From JBCCGI01 sp039029355 (GTDB taxonomy: Bacteria; Planctomycetota; UBA1135; GCA-002686595): a stretch of 64,000 bases of DNA. Below the pieces are notes generated by a model that was not told the DNA's origin, ran no database searches, and saw only the letters and a list, made by a program, of their open reading frames with translations. Each line of letters opens with the position of its first letter. The first letter of the stretch is position 1. The position numbers and the translations under genes are program-made. Of the stretch, positions 9,402 through 18,245 are shown piece after piece. Where the stretch lies: positions 62,001 through 126,000 of the forward strand of contig JBCCGI010000014.1 of NCBI GenBank assembly GCA_039029355.1, in the 5' to 3' direction.

Positions 9402-12400
9402 TCAGCGCACCCGCGGCTTCTCCGGCTGGAGCGCGGATTCGAGCTGCCTCTCGATCAGCTCGCGGATGCGGTTCTCGATCGACTCGTTCTCGCTGCGGAT
9501 CTCTTCGAGGACCTCCTCGGAGAGCTCGTCGACCTCCCGGTGGAGCTGATCCAGCTGCCCGCGCAGGTAGTGGTGGCGCGTCAGCTCTTCGATCGCCCGG
9601 GCGATCTCGTCGTCGGCGGGCAGGTGCGAGGTGATGAGCGCCTGGTGCTGCACCAGCAGCTGGCAGAGCTCGTCGAAGTCCTCGTCGGTCGCCTCGCGCT
9701 GGAGGCGCAGGGCTTCCTGGACGAGCGTTGCGTAGGAGTCGCCGCGGGCGTGCACGCTGCGGCGCAGGAACTCGGCCAGCTGGCCGATCAGCACGGCGCG
9801 CTGGTAGCCGGGCTCGGTGCCCTGGAAGGCGGTCGCGACCTCGCGGAAGGCGAAGGCGCGTTCGATCTCCTGGGCCTTCTCAGCGGCCTCTTGGGCCTCG
9901 CTGCCCATCTCGCCGCGGTCGATCGCGAAGGGCGGCTTGTAGCGCACCCGCGCGGTGGCCAGGGGGCCGTCGTTCGTCGCCGTGGGCATGCGCACGAGCT
10001 CGTAGAGCGCCGTCACCTGGTGCCCCGCGCCGACCTCCCCGGCGTCGACCGCGTCGTTGCGGAAGTCGACGTCGGCGACGGTGCGATTCTCGTAGCCCAG
10101 AAGGCGGTAGCTCTGCACCTGCGCCGGGTCGAACTCGACCTGGATCTTCACGTCGCGCGCGATCGGCTGGAAGGCGCCGGTGAAGTTCTCCACCAGGACC
10201 TTGTAGGCCTCGTCGGGTGTGTCGATGTAGTTGCAGATGCCGTCGCCCTTGTCGGCGAGCTGCTCGAGCAGCGCGTCGTTGTGGTTGCCCATCCCGACGC
10301 CGATCGTGTTGAGGTAGATGCCCTTCGAGCGCTGGTGCTCGACCGAGGCCAGGATCGAGGTCTCGTCGGTGTTGCCCACGTTGGCGACGCCGTCGGACAG
10401 CAGCACCACGCGGTTGTTGGCGCCGGGCGTCAGGCCCGCACCGGCGATCTCGTAGCCGACCCGCAGGCCGGCGTCGGCGTTCGTGCTGCCGTCGGCGGTC
10501 AGGCCGTAGATCGCACTCTCGATCACGCCCTTGTTCGAGGCGGAGGTCATCGGGAGCACGACCCGCGCCTCGGTCGAGAAGGCGACGATCGCGATCGAGT
10601 CGGCCGGGAACATCTCGCCGACCAGGAGCCGCAGCGCGTGCTTGACGAGCTCCATGCGGTTCTCCTGCTTCATCGAGCCGGACGTGTCGACCACGAAGGT
10701 CAGCGCGAGGTTCTGGCGGTCGGCCTTGTCGACCTCCTTGCCGCGCAGGACGACGCGCAGCATCCACTCGCCGTTCTTGCCGAAGAGGCTCGGCGCCATG
10801 TCCATGTGCAGCGCAAAGGGCGCGGCGGGCGGCGCCGCGACGCCGGAGTCGAAGTAGTTGACGAACTCCTCGGTGCGGATCTGCTCCTTGGTAGGCATGA
10901 CTCCGCGGCTGAGGTAGTTGCGCGCCAGCGTGTAGCTCGCGGTGTCGACGTCGGCCGAGAAGGTCGACAGCGGGTCGAGCTGCGCGAGCTCGAACGGGTT
11001 GTCGCCCCAGCAGCGGAAGAACATCATCGAGGGCGTCTCGTCCGGCTGAACGCGGCAGAAGCGGATGATCTCGTCGCTGTAGGCGCGGCGCTCTTCGGGG
11101 CCGACCAGCTCGACGGCGCGGCGGCCTCCGACGAGCTCGCGGCCGAACCGCTCGTCGCGGAGCTCGACCTTGCCGACGAAGAAGCCGTCGATCTCTTCGT
11201 CGAGCTCGAGCGCTGCGGTCAGGTTCTCGAACGAGAAGGTGTTCTTGTCCTTGCGCCGCGCGCTCGATCCGAGCGAGAGGGCGTCCTCGGAGCGCGTCTC
11301 GGTCGCCGTGAAGGCGCGGAAGGCCGGGTCCGTGCCGCCACCGCCGCCGCCGCCCCGCGTCGGCGTCGCGCTGGAGCTGGGGGGGCCGGGCGTAGAGGGG
11401 CCCGCCGGGCCCGGAGTCGAAGGGCCGCCCGAGAGCCGATGTAGCCTCGCGCCAACGAAGACCTCCCCGCCCTGATCGCCCTGGGCGCCGCCGCCCGTAA
11501 CCGGAGCGGTGCGGGCCAGCATCACCTTGTTCTCGCGCGTCGCCTTGCTCTCGCGGCCGCGCTTCTTGGCGAGCTCTTCCGCCGTCCAGCCGTAGAGGTC
11601 CACCGGCGTGTCCGCGGCACCCGCTTCGCCGCCGGCGAGGTAGCCGAGCGCCGACAGGCTCTCGGTGGACGGATCCGCGCCCAGCGCTTCGAGCGTGACC
11701 CCGCCGATCTGGTCCTGCACCGTCGGCTGCTTGAACGCCGCGGCGCCGTAGTCAAAGACGACTTCCCCACTTTCGGGGAGCGTGCTGGGGGCCGGCATGT
11801 TCCCTCCCGAGAGGAGCGCGTCGGCCTCCTTGAGGGACTCGTTGACGGAGCTCAGTTCTTCGTGGTCCGCATCGACGCCGGCGTCGCTGAAGAAGAGCTC
11901 GGTCGCCTCGGTCTGTCCGAGCGAGCGACGCGCTTCCTCGGCCTCGGGAGCCTCCAGCGGGGGCCGCGCGAAGTCCACGCGGACCGCGTCCAACCCGCCG
12001 CTCAGGCCGCGCTCGCCGTCGCGCTTGGCCGTCGCCTGCTTCGCGGGGGCCAGCTCGTTCTGGATCCGCTCCTCGTCGGCGCCATCCATGCGTTCCTCGG
12101 CGGGGTTGGCCTGGGCCAGCTCTTCGCCGAGGTAGACGGCGGTCGGCGCGGCGTTGTGCTCGCTCCAATAGGCGAGCGTCGCCGCACCGGTCAGCACCGC
12201 GAGCACCGCCGCCGCGCGCGCCACCGGGTGGCGGGCCAGCTGCACCGGCCAGGGATGCACGACGGCGCCCTCGCGCTCGCTCGGACGCACCGCGGCGCCG
12301 CGCAGCTCCTCGCGGGCGGTCGCCGACAGCGCCTCCTCGGACGGGATCGCGTCGCGGACGAGCGAGATGGTCGCCTCGAGGCGCTCGCGCTCGGCGCGCA

Positions 12401-12572
12401 GCTCGGGGGATGCGGCCAGCTCGGCCTCGATGCGCGCGCGCTCGGCGTCGTCGACCTCGCCGAAGACGTAGGCGCAGAGCCGCTCGTGCTGGCGTTGGGC
12501 CTCGTCGGCGCGCTCGCCGTCCGGAGTGTGATCGGTGTCCTGGTGCTGGTTCTTGTCGTTGGATGCGCTCAT
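9402..12572 (-). CDS. YfbK-type VWA protein with anti-sigma-like N-terminus
   Basis: A 1056-residue protein. Residues ~20-65 resemble an anti-sigma N-terminal helix bundle (RLCAYVFGEVDDAERARIEAEL) without zinc ligands. A membrane helix lies at ~115-134. A Gly/Pro-rich linker around 385-415 precedes the YfbK N-terminal region (VDTASYTLARNYL). The VWA domain near 620-790 has a MIDAS DTSGSM and VVLLSDGVANVG, and a DUF3520-type region follows. The last ~70 residues are charged and predicted coiled coil. The ATG at 12572 has AAGGAGG six bases upstream and overlaps the sigma stop as TGATG. Coupling to the sigma gene suggests a membrane anti-sigma factor with a metal-dependent adhesion or sensing module outside; this is inferred. 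Confidence 0.85.
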   Translation of the reverse strand: MSASNDKNQHQDTDHTPDGERADEAQRQHERLCAYVFGEVDDAERARIEAELAASPELRAERERLEATISLVRDAIPSEEALSATAREELRGAAVRPSEREGAVVHPWPVQLARHPVARAAAVLAVLTGAATLAYWSEHNAAPTAVYLGEELAQANPAEERMDGADEERIQNELAPAKQATAKRDGERGLSGGLDAVRVDFARPPLEAPEAEEARRSLGQTEATELFFSDAGVDADHEELSSVNESLKEADALLSGGNMPAPSTLPESGEVVFDYGAAAFKQPTVQDQIGGVTLEALGADPSTESLSALGYLAGGEAGAADTPVDLYGWTAEELAKKRGRESKATRENKVMLARTAPVTGGGAQGDQGGEVFVGARLHRLSGGPSTPGPAGPSTPGPPSSSATPTRGGGGGGGTDPAFRAFTATETRSEDALSLGSSARRKDKNTFSFENLTAALELDEEIDGFFVGKVELRDERFGRELVGGRRAVELVGPEERRAYSDEIIRFCRVQPDETPSMMFFRCWGDNPFELAQLDPLSTFSADVDTASYTLARNYLSRGVMPTKEQIRTEEFVNYFDSGVAAPPAAPFALHMDMAPSLFGKNGEWMLRVVLRGKEVDKADRQNLALTFVVDTSGSMKQENRMELVKHALRLLVGEMFPADSIAIVAFSTEARVVLPMTSASNKGVIESAIYGLTADGSTNADAGLRVGYEIAGAGLTPGANNRVVLLSDGVANVGNTDETSILASVEHQRSKGIYLNTIGVGMGNHNDALLEQLADKGDGICNYIDTPDEAYKVLVENFTGAFQPIARDVKIQVEFDPAQVQSYRLLGYENRTVADVDFRNDAVDAGEVGAGHQVTALYELVRMPTATNDGPLATARVRYKPPFAIDRGEMGSEAQEAAEKAQEIERAFAFREVATAFQGTEPGYQRAVLIGQLAEFLRRSVHARGDSYATLVQEALRLQREATDEDFDELCQLLVQHQALITSHLPADDEIARAIEELTRHHYLRGQLDQLHREVDELSEEVLEEIRSENESIENRIRELIERQLESALQPEKPRVR

Positions 12573-13204
12573 CACATACCTCCTTGGAGGGTGCCCACCT
12601 GCGCGTCGCCGGTGGTGTCGTGCCCCGCCGCGCGGGGCTGAAGCAGGCTTGCGAGCTCTCCCTGGAGCGCCTTGAGCCCGACGCTGATCAGCCATCCAAC
12701 CGTGCCGATCTTCTTGCCGGTGATCTCGGCGATCTCCTTGTAGCTGCGGTCTCCGAAGAGCCGCAGCGCGAGCACCTCGCGTTGGTCGAGCGGCAGCTTC
12801 TGCAGCCCCCGCTCGACCGCCATGCGCGTGTCGTCCTCCTCGACCCGGGCGATGCCGCCCGACGTGGCCTCGGTCAAGGCCACCTCTTCCTCGCGCTTCT
12901 TGCGCCGGTTGTTGCTTCTTAGGGCGTCCATGCAGCAGTTCTTCGTGACCTTGTAGAGCCAGGAGGTGAGCTGGGCCTCCTCCGCCTCGGCTTCGCCGGT
13001 CGCGGCGAGCGTCGGAGGGGCCTTGGCCAAACGCAGGAACGCTTCCTGCACGACGTCCTCGTACTCGGCGCACTCGCCCAGGATCGAGCGGGCGTGCCGC
13101 AGGAGCCGCGCCTCGTACAGCGACACGAGCCGGTCGAACGCGGCTGCGTCGCCGTCGCACCAGGCGGAGAGCAGGTCACCTTGGGAGCGGGGGTCCGTCG
13201 TCAT
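12572..13204 (-). CDS. ECF-type RNA polymerase sigma factor
   Basis: A 210-residue sigma-70 family protein. Region 2 includes AAFDRLVSLYEARLLRHARSI and the EYEDVVQEAFLRLAK segment, continuing to SWLYKVTKNCCMDALR. Region 4 has LPLDQREVLALRLFGDRSYKEIAEITGKKIGTV. A linker of ~40 residues rich in acidic and basic residues separates them. GGGAG lies about ten bases before the ATG. It is co-transcribed and translationally coupled with the downstream VWA/anti-sigma-like gene, the usual order for an ECF factor and its regulator. The C-terminal ~20 residues have no clear motif. Confidence 0.9.
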   Translation of the reverse strand: MTTDPRSQGDLLSAWCDGDAAAFDRLVSLYEARLLRHARSILGECAEYEDVVQEAFLRLAKAPPTLAATGEAEAEEAQLTSWLYKVTKNCCMDALRSNNRRKKREEEVALTEATSGGIARVEEDDTRMAVERGLQKLPLDQREVLALRLFGDRSYKEIAEITGKKIGTVGWLISVGLKALQGELASLLQPRAAGHDTTGDAQVGTLQGGM

Positions 13205-13309
13205 GGCACGCAGCTCCCAACGACGGGCCCCGGCGGGGTCTTGGAGAATTGCCGCGGAATGAGCACTTCGCCGCCCATTATCGGCTGCGGAGGGCCCTGG
13301 CTACGCCGC

Positions 13310-13315
13310 TAGACT
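13310..13315 (+). promoter_or_regulatory. TANNNT -10-like box before the ureohydrolase gene
   Basis: TAGACT lies 6 nt before the ATG at 13322, too close to allow a Shine-Dalgarno leader. It fits the TANNNT pattern seen before several other genes in the window and suggests a leaderless transcript. No matching -35 box is obvious. Confidence 0.35.
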
Positions 13316-13321
13316 GCCCCG

Positions 13322-14314
13322 ATGAGCGTGGATCCCAACGCCCCTGCCGACCCCGAGAGCGGCCTTTTCGGCCTGGAATCCGGCCCCGAGGGCGCCCGGG
13401 TGCACGTCCTGCCGGTGCCCTTCGACGCGACGGCCTCCTATCGAAAGGGGGCTGCCGGCGGGCCGGAGGCGATCCTGCGGGCGAGCCACCAGGTCGACCT
13501 GTGCGACGTCGTGACCGGCAACCCCTGGCGCGAGGGCATCTGGATGGCGCCGATCGAGGCCGAGGTCGAGGAGTGGAACAGCGCCGCGACCCGCGCGGCC
13601 GAGGCGGGCGACGTCGACACGGTCAACCGCTTCGGCGAGCGGCTCAACACCTGGGTCGAGGAGCGCACCGAGGCGGCGCTCCGCTCGGGGAAGCTGGTCG
13701 CCACCCTCGGCGGCGATCACTCCGTCCCGCTGGGCGCCATCGCGGCGCACGCGCGCCGCTTTCCGGGGCTCGGCATCCTCCACTTCGACGCCCACGCCGA
13801 CCTGCGCCGCGCGTACGAGGGCTTCACCTACTCCCACGCGTCGATCCTCCACAACGTGCTGGAACGCACGGACGGCGTCGGCCCGCTCGTGCAGGTGGGC
13901 GTGCGCGATCTGTGCGACGAAGAGCTCGACGCGATCCGCTCGTCGGACCGCATCCACACCGTGTTCGACCACGACTGGGCGGCGGCCCGGATCGTGGGCG
14001 GCAACGTGCTCGAGCTGATTCGCGACGCGCTCTCGTCGCTTCCGAAGGAGGTCTACGTCACCTTCGACGTCGACGGCCTCGATCCCACGCTGTGCCCCGG
14101 CACGGGCACGCCAGTGCCGGGCGGGCTCAGCTGGCACGAGGCGATGCTGTGGCTCGGCGCGCTGGTCGGCTCGGGCCGGCGCATCGTCGGCTTCGACCTG
14201 ACCGAGGTCGCGCCGCGCGGCGTTCCCGCCGGCGAGGACGGCTGGGACGCGATCGTCGGCGCGCGCCTGCTCTACCGGCTGATCGGCTTCGCGCTGCAGT
14301 CCGCGGGCGCCTAG
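13322..14314 (+). CDS. Ureohydrolase family protein (agmatinase/arginase-like)
   Basis: A 330-residue member of the binuclear manganese ureohydrolases, which hydrolyse guanidino compounds to urea plus an amine. Metal ligands are clear: GGDHS with His133, DAHAD with Asp156, His158 and Asp160, and DVDGLDP with Asp249 and Asp251. The order, the conserved GTGTPVPGGLSW after the last motif and the length all fit. Agmatinase (polyamine synthesis), arginase, formimidoylglutamase or a newer guanidino-acid hydrolase are all possible. No neighbouring polyamine or arginine gene helps decide. The stop shares CTAG with the convergent rsgA gene. Confidence 0.9.
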   Translation: MSVDPNAPADPESGLFGLESGPEGARVHVLPVPFDATASYRKGAAGGPEAILRASHQVDLCDVVTGNPWREGIWMAPIEAEVEEWNSAATRAAEAGDVDTVNRFGERLNTWVEERTEAALRSGKLVATLGGDHSVPLGAIAAHARRFPGLGILHFDAHADLRRAYEGFTYSHASILHNVLERTDGVGPLVQVGVRDLCDEELDAIRSSDRIHTVFDHDWAAARIVGGNVLELIRDALSSLPKEVYVTFDVDGLDPTLCPGTGTPVPGGLSWHEAMLWLGALVGSGRRIVGFDLTEVAPRGVPAGEDGWDAIVGARLLYRLIGFALQSAGA

Positions 14315-15264
14315 CCTTCCGGCGGCTCGACCGGCGTGTCGTCCTCGGGCGGCGGCGCGAGCTCGTCGAGGATCTCGACGTAGCTCTGGTAGCGGGTCGG
14401 CGAGATCTCGCCGGCCTCCACGGCGTCGAACACAGCGCAGTCGGGCTCGTGGTCGTGCGAGCAGTCGGGGAAGCGGCACTTCTCCTGGAACGGCGCCAGC
14501 TCGGGGAAGCAGTCGCGCAGCTCGGCCTTGTTGATGCCGTACAGGCGGAACACCCGGATGCCGGGCGTGTCGATGGCCCAGCCGTCGAGCGCCTCGAGGC
14601 GCAGCATCTGCGAGAAGGTCGTGGTGTGCTTGCCCTGGGCCCAGTAGCGGCTGATCTTGCCCGTCCGCAGCTTGAGCCCCGGCTGGAGCGCGTTCAGCAG
14701 CGTCGACTTGCCCGCACCCGAGGCGCCGTAGAAGGCGGTGACGCGCCCGCGCAGGAGCTCGGCCAGCTCCTCCAGCCCGGTCTCCTCGGAGGCCGAGGTG
14801 TGGATCACCGGCACGCCGGCCGCCTCGTACGTCGCGGCGATGTCGGCCGCCTGGTCCTCCTTGTCCAGGTCGACCTTGTTCAGCACCAGGCGCCCGGGGA
14901 TCTCGTAGTACTCGCAGGCGGCGAGGATGCGGTCGGTGCGGTTCGACGAGAAGCGCGGGTTCTGCACCGAGCCGATGACGATCAGCTGGTCGACGTTTGC
15001 GAAGAGCACCTGCTCGCGCGGGTCGTGCGAAGACGCGATCCGGGGCAGGTAGTTGTCGCGGGGGAGCACCTCTTCGACGCCGGGCGGGTCGCCGTCCAGG
15101 CTGACACGCACGCGGTCGCCGACCGCGACGGGGTTCTTCACGTCCTTGGAGAGGTTGTCGAAGAGCTTGCCGCGCGGGGCGAACTGGCGCACCTCGCCGT
15201 CGACGAGCACGTGGTAGACCTTCGCGTCACCGCGGACGACGCGGCCAACGGCGAACTCGGTCAT
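14311..15264 (-). CDS. rsgA: Small ribosomal subunit biogenesis GTPase RsgA
   Basis: A 317-residue circularly permuted GTPase that helps 30S subunit maturation. An N-terminal OB-fold is followed by the GTPase motifs in permuted order: NKVD near residue 128, GASGAGKST near 179 and DTPG near 230. The C-terminal zinc site has Cys/His in CRFPDCSHDHEPDC, and the family's ISRYWAQGKHTTTF switch region is present. The ATG overlaps the upstream SDR stop as ATGA, so it is the last gene of a radical SAM-SDR-rsgA unit. The final ~15 residues are acidic and proline-rich. Confidence 0.96.
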   Translation of the reverse strand: MTEFAVGRVVRGDAKVYHVLVDGEVRQFAPRGKLFDNLSKDVKNPVAVGDRVRVSLDGDPPGVEEVLPRDNYLPRIASSHDPREQVLFANVDQLIVIGSVQNPRFSSNRTDRILAACEYYEIPGRLVLNKVDLDKEDQAADIAATYEAAGVPVIHTSASEETGLEELAELLRGRVTAFYGASGAGKSTLLNALQPGLKLRTGKISRYWAQGKHTTTFSQMLRLEALDGWAIDTPGIRVFRLYGINKAELRDCFPELAPFQEKCRFPDCSHDHEPDCAVFDAVEAGEISPTRYQSYVEILDELAPPPEDDTPVEPPEG

Positions 15265-16124
15265 TGCGGCACGCGGGCGTCGGCGTCGACGCGCCTCAGG
15301 GTGTAGGCGTGGACGCTCGCGATCACGCGCTCGACCTCGGCGCGGTCGCGCCACCAGCGATCGTTGACGGACACCGCGCGGCCGGTCAACGGCGCGCTCT
15401 CGTCCGACGCGAGCCAAGCGGCGAGCTCGGCGGCGTCCTCGGGGGGGTGCACGTTGTCGCGGTCGGGGTGCTTGGTGCCGGTGCGGCGCTCCTCGGCCTC
15501 GACCTCGGCCAGCCGCTCGGGCGACCAGACCAGCTCGGGCGAGACGCAGTTGACGCGGATGCCGGCGCCGTGGAGCTCGAGCGCGAGCTGATCGGTCAGC
15601 CGGCAGATGCCCGCCTTCGACGTGGCGTAGGCGCTCGCGGGCGTGCCGAGGGCGGGGAAGAAGCCGCCGCCTCCGGTGCAGGTGAGGATGCTGCCGCCGC
15701 CCATCCGGCGCATGTCGGGAACGACCGCGCGCACGGCGTGGAACGTACCGACCAGGTTGAGTCGGATGACGTACGCCCACCACTCGGGGTCGATCTCGTC
15801 GACCTGGTCGTAGCCGCCGCCGCCGCCCGCGATGGCCGCCAGCACGTGGGCGGAGCCCAGCTCGGCGCGGGTGCGGTCGACGAGCGCGTCGACCTGCTCG
15901 CGCTCGGTGACGTCGCACGGCACGGCAAGGGCCTTGGCGGCGCCGCCGGTGGCCTCCTCGATCAGCGCGACCGTCTCGTCGAGCCGCTCGGCGTTCCGCC
16001 CGGCGACCGCGACGCTCGCGCCTTCGCGCGCAAAGCGGAGCGCGACCGCGCGGCCCACGTTCCATCCGCCTCCGGTGACGACGGCGACCTTGCCCGCGAG
16101 CCGCTGCGCGCTGTGCTCCGGCAA
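15261..16124 (-). CDS. SDR family protein with an atypical catalytic site
   Basis: A 287-residue short-chain dehydrogenase fold with the glycine motif TGGGWNVG, CDVTE, and YATSKAG carrying the catalytic Tyr and Lys. The expected Ser 13 residues before Tyr is Gly here, in a TGGGGFFPALGTP loop; a Thr lies three residues earlier. The NAG motif is also changed (AAIAGGGGG). After the usual GIRVNCVSPE the C-terminus has the standard NAAD-site style region ending in a basic tail. It lies 4 bp after a radical SAM gene and overlaps rsgA. It may use another residue for catalysis or act as a non-catalytic SDR-fold protein. Confidence 0.85.
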   Translation of the reverse strand: MPEHSAQRLAGKVAVVTGGGWNVGRAVALRFAREGASVAVAGRNAERLDETVALIEEATGGAAKALAVPCDVTEREQVDALVDRTRAELGSAHVLAAIAGGGGGYDQVDEIDPEWWAYVIRLNLVGTFHAVRAVVPDMRRMGGGSILTCTGGGGFFPALGTPASAYATSKAGICRLTDQLALELHGAGIRVNCVSPELVWSPERLAEVEAEERRTGTKHPDRDNVHPPEDAAELAAWLASDESAPLTGRAVSVNDRWWRDRAEVERVIASVHAYTLRRVDADARVPQ

Positions 16125-16128
16125 GGGC

Positions 16129-17394
16129 CTAGTCCAGCTCGCCGGCGGCGACTTCCTGGTCTCCGCCAGCGGACTGGGCCGCGGCCTTGTCGCGCCACTC
16201 GCGCTTGATCTTGGCGCGGTGGCTGAAGGACGCCTTCACGTCGGGCCGTCCCATGTTGGCGACCGAGCAGTTGGCGCAGACGTCCCGCAGCTCCATCGTC
16301 AGGAGCTGGCGGCGCAGCTCCTTGTAGGGCTCCGACGTCCAGATCTCCTCGAAGGAGTGCGTCTTGAACGTGCCGAAGGTCGAGAACTCGAACCAGCAGC
16401 CGCACGGGAACACCGAGCCATCGGGGTTCACGTGCACGTAGAACCACGGGAAGTAGCAGGCCCGGTTGTGGTGCTCCTTCTCCGGAACGGCGAGCAGGAA
16501 CTCGCGGTTCTTGTGGTTCAGGTACTCCGAGATCGAGAAGGAAGACTCGGGCTTCTCCTCGTCGGCCACACCGGTGAGCGCGACCCCGCCGCCGTCCTCC
16601 GATCGCGCCGCGTCGATGATGGCGTCGTCCTGCTCCCCGATGTTCTCGGGGATCGGCATCGGCGTCATCACGTTCATCCCGACCTCTTTGGCGACCTCAC
16701 GGACCTCGTCCAGCGTGTCGTTGGCGAGCTTGGGGTCGTTGATGAGCGACTCGGTCTCGTTGCCCAGGCCGCCGATGACCGCCATGTGGACGAAGTTCAT
16801 CCCGTCGACGCCCTTGTCCTTCATCAGGCGGACAAGGTCCGGCATCTCGCGGATGTTCTTCCGCATCAGGACCGACGTGACGCTGACCTCCGGGTATCTC
16901 GAGCCGCGCTCTTTCTTGATCTCCTTCAGCGAGTCGAAGCGACGCATCATCGTCTTCCACTTCATCGGCGTCCGGATCTCCTCGAAGGTATCCTTGCTGC
17001 CGGCGTCGCACGAGATCGTGATCAGCGGCATCTGGACGTCGATCACCTTGTTGATGATGCGCGGCGTCAGGTTGATGCCGTTGGTGGAGAAGTGGAACGA
17101 GGGGATCTCGTACTCGCGGCACAGCTCGAGGGCGCGCGGGAGGTCGGGCGCCAGCAGCGGCTCAGCCGAGGAGGACAGGACCACGTCGTGCGCGCGCGGG
17201 AAGAGCTCGGCGGCGACCTTCTCCAGCAGCTCGCGGCCCATGACCCAGGGGTTCTGCTGAAACTCCGGGTGCGCGAAGTGGCACATCACGCACTTGAGCT
17301 GGCACCGCCCGACCATGTCGAGCTTGACGCGCAGGAAGCGCTTTGTTCGTAGAACCGGCATGAATTGGGGGGGGACGGGAGCGGAAGCCTGCAT
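16129..17394 (-). CDS. Radical SAM / SPASM-domain protein
   Basis: A 421-residue radical SAM enzyme. The SAM cluster motif CQLKCVMC gives Cys31, Cys35 and Cys38. The barrel follows (SSSAEPLLAPDLPRALELC, FSTNGINLT). The C-terminal quarter has a SPASM-like cysteine set: CYFPWFYVHVNPDG, FPCGCWF and VCANC. SPASM proteins carry extra iron-sulfur clusters and often modify peptides or enzymes. No candidate precursor peptide is visible beside it. ATG 17394 or ATG 17361 could be the start; neither has a Shine-Dalgarno sequence. An SDR gene follows after 4 bp, then rsgA. Confidence 0.9.
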   Translation of the reverse strand: MQASAPVPPQFMPVLRTKRFLRVKLDMVGRCQLKCVMCHFAHPEFQQNPWVMGRELLEKVAAELFPRAHDVVLSSSAEPLLAPDLPRALELCREYEIPSFHFSTNGINLTPRIINKVIDVQMPLITISCDAGSKDTFEEIRTPMKWKTMMRRFDSLKEIKKERGSRYPEVSVTSVLMRKNIREMPDLVRLMKDKGVDGMNFVHMAVIGGLGNETESLINDPKLANDTLDEVREVAKEVGMNVMTPMPIPENIGEQDDAIIDAARSEDGGGVALTGVADEEKPESSFSISEYLNHKNREFLLAVPEKEHHNRACYFPWFYVHVNPDGSVFPCGCWFEFSTFGTFKTHSFEEIWTSEPYKELRRQLLTMELRDVCANCSVANMGRPDVKASFSHRAKIKREWRDKAAAQSAGGDQEVAAGELD

Positions 17395-17468
17395 CGTAAC
17401 GGGCCTACAGGTTCTTGGGCAACGTCACCTCCGCATCGCTATCCTGGTCGGCCGTTCCCGGAGTCTTT

Positions 17469-18245
17469 ATGGAGGTGATTCGGTCCGCGCAGAACCCCGC
17501 GATCAAGCGCGCGCGGGCGGTCGGTGAAGGGAAGGAGAAAGGATTTCTCCTCCTGGAAGGTGCCCGGCTGGTGCGTGAGGCGCTCCAGCGCCGGCTGCTG
17601 GTCGAGTTCTGCCTGGTGTCCGAGGAGTCCCAGGACCTCGCCGGAGAGCTCGCCGCCAGCGGCGCGCTGGTGCGGCTGGCCCAGAAGGACGTCCTGGCGC
17701 GGGCCAGCCAGCTGGTGACCCCGCCCGGCGTGCTTGCGGTCAGCGCTGCGCCCCCGGCCATGGCCATCGGCGGCCTGAACCCGCGGAAGGCGCCGCTGAT
17801 CGTCGTGGCGTACGAGATCGCAGACCCGGGCAACCTCGGCGCCCTGGCACGCACGGCCGAGGCGGCGGGCGTGTGGGCCTTCGTCGCCGTGGGTGGAGCG
17901 AATCCATGGGGCGCGAAGGCGCTGCGCGGGTCGATGGGGAGCCTGCTGCGCATCCCCGTGTCGCCACAGCGCGCCGGCTCGGCGTCGGCGGTGATCGCGG
18001 CGCTCGACTCGGTGGGCTACCGCCAGGTGCGCGCGGCGACGCGCGACGGCGCGGACTACGCGGGCTTCGAGTGGCGGCCCTCGACCGCGCTCTGGATCAC
18101 GTCCGAGACCGGCGAGCTGCCGCCCGACGCGTGGGGCTTTCCGGGCGTCACGATCCCGATGGCGGGCTCGGTCGAGTCGCTCAACGTCAGCACGGCCGCG
18201 GCGGTGCTGCTCTTCGCCGCGCGCGCGGCGATCGCGAGGCGCTGA
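17469..18245 (+). CDS. SpoU/TrmH-family RNA 2'-O-ribose methyltransferase
   Basis: A 258-residue SPOUT methyltransferase. The N-terminal substrate-binding part starts MEVIRSAQNPAIKRAR. The knotted SAM-binding domain has motif 1 (DPGNLGALARTAEAAG), motif 2 (ITSETG, with GFPG following) and motif 3 (IPMAGSVESLNVSTA). I chose ATG 17469, with GGAG upstream; a TTG at 17415 adds 18 residues without family likeness. It probably methylates 23S rRNA or a tRNA ribose, but the target base is not readable. Its stop overlaps the rarA ATG as TGATG, so the two are coupled. Confidence 0.9.
   Translation: MEVIRSAQNPAIKRARAVGEGKEKGFLLLEGARLVREALQRRLLVEFCLVSEESQDLAGELAASGALVRLAQKDVLARASQLVTPPGVLAVSAAPPAMAIGGLNPRKAPLIVVAYEIADPGNLGALARTAEAAGVWAFVAVGGANPWGAKALRGSMGSLLRIPVSPQRAGSASAVIAALDSVGYRQVRAATRDGADYAGFEWRPSTALWITSETGELPPDAWGFPGVTIPMAGSVESLNVSTAAAVLLFAARAAIARR

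Noticed and set aside
9339..11444. 701-residue plus-strand frame opposite the VWA gene
   Set aside because: The composition mirrors the third codon positions of the VWA gene; no motif or ribosome-binding site, while the minus-strand frame has a MIDAS, a membrane helix and AAGGAGG.
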